64,000 bases of DNA from Trachemys scripta elegans. Lineage: Eukaryota; Chordata; Testudines; Emydidae. A program made the translations under genes and the position numbers. Of this stretch, positions 11,761 through 22,500 are shown in pieces. The stretch is taken from assembly GCF_013100865.1 (NCBI RefSeq), contig NC_048298.1:89784634-89848633 (forward strand), in the 5' to 3' direction. Under the pieces are notes generated by a model. It saw only the letters and a program-made list of their open reading frames with translations, did not search any database and had not been told where the DNA came from. The first letter of the stretch is position 1. Each line of letters opens with the position of its first letter.

Positions 11761-11950
11761 GAGACAAGGTGGGTGAGGTAATATCTTTTATTGGACCACC
11801 TTCTGTTGGAGAAAGAAACAAGCTTTCGAGCTAAACAGAGCTCTTCTTCAGGTGTCTGTGTAGCAGAGCTCTGTGTAGCTCAAAAGCTCGTCTTTCACCA
11901 ACAGAAGTTTGTCTAGTAAAAGATTTTTACCTCACCCACCTTGTTTCTCT
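11761..11950. repeat. foldback repeat, copy 1 (about 85-bp arms)
   Basis: Left arm starts gagacaaggtgggtgaggta and the right arm ends tacctcacccaccttgtttc; between them aagctttcgagct mirrors agctcaaaagctcg. The whole unit is one imperfect hairpin. A second copy lies at 29767-29957, also in an MRTFA intron. Confidence 0.75.
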
Positions 11951-12242
11951 AATATCCTGGGACCAGCACAGTTACACCAATACTGCAGGCAACATAAGCT
12001 GTACAAAGACATTCACAAATCATCACAATTATTATTTATTTTGATGTAAACTGCAATTTTAATGAATTAATCCCAGGTTCTAGAGACTGTTGCCATAAAA
12101 ACTTAAATTATAGTCATATAAAAGGATTGGATAAGCAGTGGTTCCTTAACACAAACTCAGAAAATAATGAACCACAAATGAAATAAAATCCAAGAAATAA
12201 TACCTTCCTTATCATAAGTACCAGCCCTTATCATGACTCTCT

Positions 12243-12524
12243 GGGCTCGTCAATACTGAACGCTAAATTGACACTTCTGCGATTGATGCAGCGTCGTCAA
12301 TTTAGTGGGTCTGGTGAAGACACGATGAGTCGATGGGAGAGCGCTCTCCCATTGACTTTAGTACTCCACCTCCTTGAGAGGCGGAAGGTGAGTCAGCGGG
12401 AGAGTGTCTCCTGCCAACATAGTGCGGTGTAGACACTGCATTAGGTCGATGTAAGCTACTTTGCACGGGGAGGTGATTTTTTTTCACACCTTACCTCGAT
12501 TTAAGCAGCAGTGTAGACCAGGCC
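12243..12524. mobile_element. MITE with gtctacact-type ends
   Basis: Begins gggctcgtcaatactgaac and ends gcagtgtagaccaggcct; internally gggagagcgctctccc is a perfect palindrome. Same end class as the 6246-7162 elements; boundaries approximate. Confidence 0.5.
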
Positions 12525-12599
12525 TCTGTCTCCAAAACCCTGGGTGAAGAAATAGAGCCTGAGGCATGTCCTGACGGTCAGATCATTTGGGCTGTTTCA

Positions 12600-13985
12600 G
12601 AGCAAAGGGACACGGTGGAGATCATCTGCTAGTGTGTGCTCTGCCAGCATCTCCCTTTCTTTATAGGAGGAGAGTGCCAACTTGAGTACCACTAGTGATA
12701 GCAACTGTGACACTAATACATGGACAGAGAGGCGGTCTCACAAGTAACCAAGACGTTAGCCAGTTTAGGGCTTTAAAGGTCAAAATCAATACCTTAAACT
12801 TCACTTGGAAACTCTCAGACAGCCAGTGCAGATTGTAGAGCACAAATCATTTACTCTTAGCAAGATACATTTCTTATTAAGTAGGCTTCCACATTCTGCA
12901 TTAGCTTCAGTTTCTGGTTTGATTTAAGGTGTAGCTCCATGTAGGGAGCATTACACTCTTTAATCTTAGACATGGATGGTGGTAGAAAAAAAATACTATT
13001 CTCCTGTTCAGATGAAGACTGGGGAGAAAGACCATCCTAGAAACTACTTCTGTATGATCCTTTACCAGCAGTTGGGGATCCAGTAACACCACCCGAATTG
13101 TACACTCTATTGATGAATGGTGGACACGTATTCTCAATATGGGGAGGGGGGACCATTTCAGCCATATCCCCTAGTTGCTTACTCCTACCCACCAACATTA
13201 ATGTTTTCCAGATGGAGCTTCAGTAAGATAACTCACTTCTATGCCCCAGTCTTAACCAAACACTGGGTAAAGCAATTGACATAACTTGTAGGCTCAGGTG
13301 AAATAGAAAGCTGTTTGTCTTCAATGTAATGAAAACATTGCAGCCCAGGTCTCCTCATTACCTCTCTCTCTGGACCCATATATACATTAAGTAGGAGGGG
13401 AGGCACAATGGAACCTATGGGACACTACACAAAAGAACCCTTGGGGATGATCAGGAAGTATCCACTACATCCCTCTAAGAATGCTCAGTACAGAAGGGAC
13501 AGAGCTCCCCAAAAGAAGTCTCGTCCACACCTGTTTCAGTCTGTAGGCAAGTCATTATCTCCTCATGATCAATAGTATCAAAGGCAACTGATAGATCTAA
13601 CACTTTAACTGTGAATACCTAATCTTTTTCTGCCACCAGAGAAGATAAATTAACGTGCAGTTAGTGTGCTGTACCAAAGTCTGAATCCAGATTGACATGG
13701 GACAAGGAAATCAGAAGCATCTGGTACTCCTAGAGTTCCCACCACAACCTTCTTAAGCTTAATCAAAAAGGTTAGATTCTTGATAATAGGTTGTCAGCCT
13801 CAAGAGATGATTCCTTGAGCAAATGCTATACAACAGCTTCCTTAAGAGAGTTTGATAAGCTGCTCTCTTTAAAGATGGCATTGACCATCTCCAGCAGTGA
13901 AATCAAGTCTTCCCTCTTGGCCCTGACCAGCCAGAAAGGACCTGGGTCCAGAGGGCAAGTTGTGGAACTGTGCGGCCAGTAACAG
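12600..13985 (-). mobile_element. LINE remnant (L2/CR1-like), reverse transcriptase C-terminus, minus strand
   Basis: On the minus strand, about 12957-12840 translates CNAPYMELHLKSNQKLKLMQ and about 12840-12661 LHWLSESFQVKFKVLILTFK. These match the CNALYxGLPxxxxxKLQxVQNAAAR...LHWLPV...FKVLxLTFKAL pattern at the end of the reverse transcriptase of L2/CR1-type LINEs. The rest up to about 13985 appears to be the same element. Many stops and substitutions: inactive. Confidence 0.55.
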
Positions 13986-14223
13986 TTCACTTTTCTACTG
14001 TAAATCTTGTAAAGGGAGTCCTAATGGCTAGAGAGAGATTCAACTATTAGGTCTTTCCTGAAGCTCCTAACTGACTCCTTGTAGTTGTGTCCCAACTTCA
14101 TACAAGTTGGGATAGTCAGAGAAGTGCTTTAGTCACCAACTAACTGACAAGAGCATAGCTGCAATGTGGTGGAACTTTTGGGTTCTATTATTAGGTGTGC
14201 CATGGACTCTCTCTGTATGATTG

Positions 14224-14345
14224 ATGCTGAGCAAGTGTCACTTAATCTCTGTGCCTCAATTTTGCTGTCTGTAAAATGGGCCTAATACCTTACAGAGGTT
14301 TGAAGCTTAATTAATGAATGTCTGTAAGCACTGAGAGATCTTATA
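14224..14345 (+). repeat. MIR SINE fragment
   Basis: The sequence gtcacttaatctctgtgcctcaattt, gtaaaatgggcctaataccttac and gtctgtaagcactgagagatctt is the core and 3' part of the ancient mammalian-wide interspersed repeat (CORE-SINE) family, which is shared by amniotes. Confidence 0.65.
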
Positions 14346-14566
14346 TGAAAGGCCTGGTAGAAGTACGAAATCTTATTACATATTGTTTTCAGGGCCTTTG
14401 GCAGCTACCTTTTTGTACATGTTCTTTTATTAATGTTAGGAGTTTGGGTGTTTCCCTCCCTTTTAAGGAAGGAGATATTCACATAAAATGTACCTGTGTG
14501 GTCTGGAGATATAGTCCAACCTTAGGTGGATGAGATTCTCCCATGCACCCATTAAAGTGGAGCATA

Positions 14567-14755
14567 GGTTCTTCTTTGAGTAGATGCAGCTGTGTATTCC
14601 ACATAGGTGTGTGTGCACCCAGTGCACCTGAGCCAGAAATCTTTGCCTAACAGTACCCATAGGGGCAGCATTTGCGTCTTGTGGCCTTAATCTCTCCCCT
14701 GTCCATATAAGAGTAGCACCAGCCCGACCCCTGTCAGTTCCTTCTCACTTCCCGT
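14567..14755 (+). repeat. DIRS-like left inverted terminal repeat
   Basis: Starts ttcttctttgagtagatgca, contains gtgtattccacataggtg, ctgagccagaaatctttgcc, cagtacccataggggc, gtccatataagag and ctgtcagttcctt. Each block has a mirrored partner in the right repeat. Confidence 0.65.
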
Positions 14756-15747
14756 AGCTGGATGTCCATTGCAAACCAACAGGCGCTACTCTCTAAGAAT
14801 GATTTTGTAAATTGAGCTGCCATGTCTAAATTTGCGGCCAAGTTACCAGAAGCCTCCAGAGAGGAGTTCAGGGCGTTTGTTACAGAAGACTGTTTGGTAG
14901 CCAAGACTTCACTGCAGTCAGCTCTGGACGTGCTGGCGGCCTTGGCCAGAATTATGGCTTGTGCTGTAACTATGAGGCTGCAGAATGAGCCTCATGGCTG
15001 CAGAAATCAAGCATTGCGTCAACGTGCAGCAGATAATTGAGGACCTAACTTTTGATGGTCAGGTTTTGTTCTCAGACAAGACTCCAATAGGGATTCCCTG
15101 GCCACTTTGCGCTCCTTGGGAGTTTGTACTCCAGCAATATAGACACACCACTATAACAGGCAGCAGCAGCAGCAGCAATACCACTTGCAGGGCTTTTTTT
15201 CCCAGTCGTCTGTTCCTGTGACGCAGGGGGATTACCCAAGGAAGAGTCTTAGATACCATAAGGAGATCCTCTGATTCAGGGTTCACCCAGCCAGCCTAAT
15301 CCCCTCTATCCCACCCCCCCGCATCTGGCAAGCACCCATTTTGACTTCTGTGTCCAGAGTAGTGATCAGTGGTGACCTTTCCTTCCCCATCCAGCCTGTT
15401 TGGGAACAGGCTTGCTTGTTTATGAAGTGTTTGGGACTCAACTACCATGGACAACTGGGTCCTACACACCATCATATCGGGTTATGCTACACAGTCCCTC
15501 TCCATCCCTCCTCTCCAACCCCCTACCACATCCCTCTTCAGGGACCGGTCCTACGAGATACTGATTCTCAAATAGGTTCAGTCCTTACTAGTTTTAGGCG
15601 CTGTAGAGAAGATTCTCCTACTTCATTGGGGTCATGGATTCTACTCCCGGTATTTCCTGTTTCCAAACCCAAGGAGGGTGAGACCTATTCTCGACCTCTG
15701 TGACGTCAACAGTCAGATATATGAGATTCCAGATGGGCACTCTAGCA

Positions 15748-16057
15748 CAGGGGTAGGCAACCTATGGCACGCTTGCTGAAGGTGGCACACAAGCTGATTT
15801 TCAGTGGCGTTCACACTGCCCAGGTCCTGGCCACCGGTCTGGGGGGCTCTGCATTTTAATTTAATTTTAAATGAAGCTTCTTAAACATTTTAAAAGCCTT
15901 ATTTACTTTACATACAACAATAGTTTAGTTATATATTAAAGACTTATAGAAAGAGACCTTCTAAAAACGTTAAAATGTATTAGTGGCACGTGAAATCTTA
16001 AATTAGAGTGAATAAATGAAGACCGGCACACCACTTCTGAAAGGTTGCCGACCCCTG
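15748..16057. mobile_element. hAT MITE, 310 bp, exact 8-bp target duplication
   Basis: Flanked by CTCTAGCA at 15740-15747 and 16058-16065. Ends are CAGGGGTAGGCAACC and its perfect inverse GGTTGCCGACCCCTG apart from one base. Inserted within the reverse transcriptase region of the DIRS-like element, so it is younger. Confidence 0.85.
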
Positions 16058-17024
16058 CTCTAGCAACTATCTTCCCTTAAAGCAGGTTTGCTGCCCTGGA
16101 CCTTCAGGATGCTTATTTTCATATAGCAATTCTGCTCGGTCGCAGGAGGTTTTTCTCCAGTTTGTTGTGACAGACCAGCACTGTGAGTACACTGTGCTTC
16201 ACTTAGGTCTGTCTTGAGCCTCTCTCTCCCTTCTGTCTCAGAAGATTGCTTTCCTGCTTGCAATATCATCTGCAAGGGAAGTATGTAAATGGCAGGCCTT
16301 GATGGCAGAACCTCTTTACACAAAGTTTTCCAAAGACAAAGTGACCCTGCAGCAGCACCCTAAGTTTTTGCTTACATTTCACTTGAACCAAGTCACATAT
16401 CTACCAGTGTTTTCCCCTACACTGCATTTAACCCCCAGGAAGCAGAATTTTCACATGTTGGATGTCAGGCGACATCTAACTTTCTACCCACACAGGCTTT
16501 AGCCCTTTCATTCCTCACATCATCTGTTTGTGTCCATGTGCAAACTGAATGAAGGGTTGAGCAGTCTTTCCAGATGATCTCCAGGTGGATAACTTCCTGC
16601 ATACGAAGTAGCTTAAACTACGCCTCCTCCCCCCGACCTCCCCAGGGTACGAGCTCATTTTATGAGAGCCCAGGCAACACTGATTGCATTTCTAAGTGAC
16701 GTTCCCATTCTGGACATTTGCAGGGCTGCCACTTGGTCCTCTGTACATACATTTACGAACTACTATGCCATTACAACTGCATTCTGCTCAGATGCAGACT
16801 TTGGGAAGGCAATCCTGCAGTCCTTGTTTAAATAGACTCCGAGCCCTACCTCCAGCGGTTAGTGCTTGTGAGTCACCTGCATGGAATACATAACTGTATC
16901 TATGAGAAGAAGAAAACAGTTACTTACTGTAACTGTTGTTCTTTGAGATCTGATACAGATGTGTATTTCACAATCCAACCTCCACCACCTCTGCATCAGT
17001 CTTTGCTTCTGATATTCGGTATGA

Positions 17025-17212
17025 AGGAACTGACGGGCGGGGGGGGGAGATCAGGGCAGTGCCCCCCTTATATGGTCAGGGGAGGGGCTCAGGCCATGAG
17101 ATGCAAAGAGCGCCCCTACATGTACTGCTTGGCGAAGTTCTCTGGCTCAGAGTGCGTTGGGCGGGCATGCACCTACCTGGAATACACCTTTGCCTCACGT
17201 CTCAAAGGATAA
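17025..17212 (-). repeat. DIRS-like right inverted terminal repeat
   Basis: Read on the minus strand it gives tttgagacgtgag, ggtgtattccaggtaggtgc, ctgagccagagaacttcgcc, cagtacatgtaggggcg, accatataagggg and gtcagttccttcat, in the same order as the left repeat. Just inside, 16935-16975 (ttctttgagatctgatacag) repeats the left end directly, as expected of a DIRS internal complementary region. Confidence 0.6.
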
Positions 17213-17215
17213 CAG

Positions 17216-19483
17216 TTCCAGTAAATAACAGTGTTTTACTGATGTCTATAAACCGGATCCCTGAACAGCTAACCTGCATCTCATGGCTCTAACCTGGAAA
17301 AAGTCTTCCTCTTTAGTCATTTGCCATCTCAGTGGCTAGTTAGCAGAATTGTTACACAGTTGTTTTAAGGCCAAGAAAAATGTACAGGGTTTGGTTAATT
17401 TTGGATGGAGTAAGATTATATGACAGCCACCCTTTTCTGATATGTGAGCCCCCTGATAGAGCACTGGGGAAAGCAGGGAAGGATGTGTGCCCCCTTGACA
17501 TTTTCAGAGGTCAAATATGAAGTTGTCTGTCTCGCTGCCAGGATAGAGCAAACTACGAACCAGTGTTTGTTTCCAAAGGAATACCCACGAGAGATTAAAA
17601 TTGCCCTTTAGGGTAACTGTTTAGCCATCCGGCCATACTTTTGTTTTGTTTTGTTTTATGAGGAAAGTCTCTTCCCTCTTGTTTGGTTTGTCTATATTCA
17701 GAATGCTCTCTGAACTACACATGAAACTAACCAAACTGAGAGGGGTTGAATCATAAAGATGGTTGTAACCATGTCAAGAAAATTTCATTTAACTCCCACA
17801 ACGTGCACAGAGACGTGCTGCTTCCAGTAGGATGGCAGAACTGTGCAGAAAGGAAAGTTGGCAGAGCTGCTACAGAACATAAGTATTAGTCATGGAGTGC
17901 TACTGAAAATTCAGGATAAGTCCTGCTTTGGCATCCTCTCCCAAATGGCTCTTCAGTTGGTTGCCTGATGCACAGTATCATTATGTGTTGGGGGAAGAAA
18001 TACAAACCTATGTTAACATCTTATTTATTCATATGTGCCATGCGCAAAATAGAAGTTAAGGTTAGTGTTTGTTAAGGGGGATGGGTGTGGGTTCACAAAC
18101 ACCTCTCTGTGGCTTGAAAATAACTTTTCCCAACAACCTTTGTCTCTTGCTGTTCATCAGTGACTGTCATAAATTACCCTGAAATTTAATTGTCTCAGCC
18201 AATTAGAATGTAGAGATTTTGTACAGTTATTGGGCCACAATTCTATATGTAGTCCCTGCACTCCCCTTGCCAGCTTGCACAATACCTTTTGGTTATTTCT
18301 CAATAACCGGATAGCTTGAAAATCCCATTAGCCTGGCTCAGAGCCATTATTAGCCCATCAGAGTGCAGGTATTTTTATACTCACTGTGGTTATTTCTCAA
18401 TAACTGCAGTTATTGTACAAATTGTTTTACTCTGGCTAGTGCAATATAAATCTCTTCTGTTATTGGCTACTGCCCCTCAAATGTCCAGTATATGGACTAG
18501 ATTGTGCTTTCCGTTACACTGATGTAAATCTGAAGTAACTCCATCACCTTCCACAATAGACATGGCTGCCTCAGCTTCGGATCTTTACCCACCAGACCTC
18601 ATCCACTCCTCCTTCCCCCGGGCGAAAGCTTAGTGCACCACACACATTTAAGAGTAACTCCTTTGTACATTACATTTAAACAAAGATTTTCACATTTTGA
18701 ACAATTTTCTAAGGTTTCATTATTAAACCGTATTCCCAAACAACTTAACCTAGAAACATTAAAATTAGTCTTATTCGCTATTCTTGAATGAAATCTAGTG
18801 CATGGGTCTATTTTATAAGGTGTGGATACAACATTTTGGAGTTATTCATCTTTGAAGTTTGAACCTCTAATAGTAGTACCTAGCTCATATATAGTGCTTT
18901 TCCTTTTGATCCCAGAGCGCTTTACAAAGGAGATCAGTACCATCCCCATTTTACAGGTGGTGAAACTGACTTTCTATGATGTTGAATGGCAATGGAGAGG
19001 TTTTACAATTCATGAGGCTCATTCCAGTCTCACATGCCTCTTCAGGTATGCTAGTGCCTACCACTGGAGTCAGGGTCCAGAGCATTTTACCACCATGGGA
19101 AAGCTTGCTGAGGGTATTTTGTAACCCCATATCTAATTTTTGACCCTCATTCGTATGCCCCAGCAGATGAACAGATTAGGTTTACATGTGGTAGTTCAGA
19201 GGCAAATCCAAGTGAACATCTAGCCCACACTATGAATTTTAGCAAAATCAAAAAGGGTCAAATCTTCAGCTGGTATAAACTGACATAACGCCCTTTGAGG
19301 TCAGTAGAGCTACGTTGATTTATACCTGCTGAGAATTTTGTCCAGTGTGTTAAACATATGCATAATGCAGCTGCTGTGAGCATTTCTTGTAACTTCAGTT
19401 TGCTAGCCCTAAGTGACATGGGAGTGGAGAGGGTGGGGGCTCCCCCATTTTAATTCATTCTATAAATGTTGTCCTCCCAACAG
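17216..19483. other. MRTFA intron
   Basis: No exon upstream of 19484 was found here. A short ancient repeat lies at 18865-18975; otherwise nothing recognised. Confidence 0.4.
18865..18975 (+). repeat. ancient SINE/LINE tail (MIR/L3-like)
   Basis: Contains tatatagtgcttttcctttt, cccagagcgctttacaaagg and ccccattttacaggtggtga, a pattern seen in old amniote interspersed repeats. Family assignment uncertain. Confidence 0.45.
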
Positions 19484-19539
19484 CTCTGAAAAGTCCAGCT
19501 GCATTTCATGAACAGAGAAGGAGCTTGGAGCGTGCCAGG
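19484..19539 (+). CDS. MRTFA: MRTFA exon: RPEL1-RPEL2 linker
   Basis: Acceptor ccaacag and donor gtaaga. The exon opens with two bases of a split Pro codon, then reads LKSPAAFHEQRRSLERAR, the conserved linker after the first RPEL motif. It is the first MRTFA exon I can see; at 56 nt it is too short for ordinary ORF calling. Confidence 0.9.
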
Positions 19540-22500
19540 GTAAGAGAGTTTACTCTTTCAAGTTTAAGGGAAATTGGGAGTGGGAGGGTATTTTCTGTTT
19601 ATTACCCTGGAAACCCCATGTCTCTAAATGAGACCGCAAAGGATACATCCACATTCTGGAAGCACTATATCGCACATGCACCCACATCTATGCATTTTTG
19701 TATGTGGTGGTGACTTCTCCCCCATTCTGCCTGATCCTGACTAGATTACTCCTGAGAGGATTCTGTGCCAAAAAATAAAAAATTCTGCCCACAATATTTT
19801 AAAATTCTACAAACTTTATTTGTCAATACATAAATGTGGAGGCTCCAGCATGGCAGTGGGGAGCACAGGCTGCATGGAGGTGGGAGATCACTCTGCAGGT
19901 GCTCCCCCCACTCCGGAACACGGACTTGGCGGTGAGGCTTCACCCAACCCTGACACAGCGCAAGAACCAGGTCTACCCTGGCTCTGCCTTGCAGGATCTA
20001 AGTGTGGAGGGGCTTAGTGTGGGTGGTTCCAGGTGTGAGGTGAGAGGATTCTGTGTGGGGCAATCTGGCAGCAAGCGGCTCAGTGGAGGGCCGAGTGCAG
20101 GGGGATCTGGATGCACAGGGATTCATTGCGGGGTTCTGGGTGCAGTGCTAATGGAACTCTGCAGGGAGGTCCAGGTGAAGGTCCTTGGGGCTCAGCAGGG
20201 GGCTGGGTGCAGCTGGTTGCGGCTCAGTGGGGTGGAGGTCCAGGTGTGTGAGGGCTCATCAGGGTGGTCCTGGTGCAGGGGGGTGGGGCTGATCGGGGTG
20301 GGGGGTTGAGTGCAGGAAACTCAGCAAGGGGTGGTCTGGGTGAAGGGGTGGGGATCCAGGTGCTAGGGGGTGGGGCTTGGCAGGGTGTCTGGGTGCAGGG
20401 GACTCCAGATGCAAGGGGTGAGGTGTGGGGGAGGGGGTTTTCAGGAGGCTCAGTGTGGGGGGTTCTGGATGCGGGGGTGTGAGGCTTGGTTGGGGGGTTC
20501 AGATGCACAGGGGTTGGGTGGACAGGAGAGCAGCTGCCCACACAGTGACCCCACCCCCTGCAGCTGAGGAGCAATGGGGGCAGGAAACAGGGATGGGATG
20601 CGTGGAGCTTCCTGCAGCCAGGGGAGGTTTCTGGGGGTGGGTCTGCCCCAGCGCCATCTTGCAGGGGAAGAGCAAGTCCCATTTCAGCCCAGCCCAGCCG
20701 GGACTAGTAGCTGAGTCCGGCGCAGGGTAGGAGCCACCAGCTGGGCCGTCCCCACTGTGCCCTCTGCCCTGTCCCCTGCTCTGTGATTTACCTCTCCGCC
20801 AGCTGCCCAAAGTGACGTGCTCGTGCTGCTGGGCAGGGATGCGTGATCACTTTTGCGGCTTCCCTTTGCTTCCCCATCAGAAAGTCTGCTTCCCCACAGA
20901 AAAATGACTTTCTGACAGGAAAGCAAAGAAATCTGGGGGGGACATGAATTGTGCACATGTGCAGTGATGCAGAATTTCCCCAGGAGTAAATGCCAGTTGA
21001 GGACAATGCTTCAGGTTTCCCCATTCTCTTCTTTCTGGAGATCACCATTATTCATAACCCCACGCACACCTGATGCAGCTATTTTTGTGACATTTTCTAC
21101 CCTTGGATGGCAATAGTCTAAGTATGTTTTGCTTCCTTTGAGACAAAGGATGTTACTTCTGTGCAACGTGCGCATTTTTGTTAGCCTGGAGTGCTCCCAA
21201 ACCCTGGGTGATCTTCCCTTTAAAACCAGCAGCTTGATGGAGGAGATCCCAAATAGTCTTGGTTACAGACTAAAAATCACAAACCTGTGGCTCTTGAGAA
21301 AGAGGAAGCCAAGAGTGAGAGAGAGGCACCACACTTCATGTTGTAGCTGCCTGTACAGTGGGGTTTCTTGATGATTTCAGTTCCCCAAAAGGCCTCTGGG
21401 GAATGTTCTTCAGAGCAGTCTACAGGGGAATGGCACCTACTCTGACAGTTGGGCTGAGTTTTATTTCAAAAGTGAAAGCAATGCAAAATTAGAGAAATGA
21501 CATCTCTGACGGAACATCCCAGACAACACCACCACTACAAACTTTCTGAAAAGACTGAAACAAGTACCACTATGTTAGATTTGGTTTGCTTGGAGAGCAG
21601 CATCCCCCTGGCTGTAGATTCTTCTAAAAATTAATTGTTAAATTACTTTTTGGATCTTGGCAGTGGGTGAGTGCATTTTTATGTTTGAAAAAAAAAATCG
21701 TTATAAGGCCTCCAACGGGTCCATTCCTGTGGTCAGCATTTATCGTTTTCCTACCCACTGACCCCAGTCTCCCTTTCCTGGGCTGTCTGGGAGTGCTGAG
21801 TCGGAAGCATGCTGCGCTTGTAGTGGAGCTTGCCACAGAAGTTAAGTCCAGCTGGTCAGAGAACTAGACGGAGTCTTCAGTTTAACTGCTCCATTTGTTG
21901 TCAGTTCAGCTGTGGGCCCAAATCATGACCCAGCTTCCAAATCCCAACATTACTTTTGTATGTGTTACTCTGCAAACAATTGACCCAGTGCTCAGCATCA
22001 TAAACAGAAACCTATGGTCTTGAGTCTCTCACCTTGAAGGCTGACACTGACTTGGTCTGGCAGTGCTGTGTATAGAAAGAAAGGGGTTTGGGTCTTCAAA
22101 GTTCCTGCTTCCCGCCATTCTGTTTAGGACTGGCAGCAGCTGCATCCTTACTCTTCTTACTTTCAGGGATGGGAAGAAGAGCCGCAGGCAGTCCCTTAGA
22201 TAAACTGATCCTGTGTTTGAGGCTCTAAGTACTATAAGATCTTGATGGGAATATATCCCCTTCTATGTGCAGTTCATTCACGTCAGTAACAACAAAAGAT
22301 GGATTTTAAATAGCCAAATACCCAGTGCTTCCCAGGCCTATCCTAGGCTATGTCTGATCACTTGATTTCGCTGCATTCTTGTCTGTCTTTGCTGCAGACA
22401 GAGGACTATCTGAAACGGAAGATCCGGTCCCGGCCAGAGAGATCGGAGCTGGTCAGAATGCACATTCTGGAAGGTACGGTACATGTTGAACGGACAAACT

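Larger units (their letters stand above)
14565..17215 (+). mobile_element. DIRS-like tyrosine-recombinase retroelement, internally deleted
   Basis: Inverted terminal repeats bound it (14567-14755 and 17025-17212). About 14822-15140 encodes a gag-like stretch (REEFRAFVTEDCLVAKTSLQ, then VQQIIEDLTFDGQVLFSDKT). About 16088-16127 encodes ALDLQDAYFHIAI, a reverse transcriptase motif. About 16300-16890 holds recombinase-like DKVTLQQHPKFL and, in shifted frames, a DICRAATW-type stretch. Frameshifts, stops and large deletions make it inactive. The gag part resembles the DIRS-derived LAP2-alpha C-terminus. A hAT MITE interrupts it at 15748-16057. Confidence 0.7.

Noticed and set aside
15160..15180. 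CAG repeat as a coding polyglutamine
   Set aside because: Lies in the dead DIRS-like element; five units only.
15341..15703. 120-codon open frame
   Set aside because: Part of the decayed DIRS-like element (pre-reverse-transcriptase region), not a host gene.
20224..20956. Several open frames of 90-157 codons on both strands
   Set aside because: Products of the G-rich tandem repeat in the TIR element; the same occurs in its second copy at 55242-55904.
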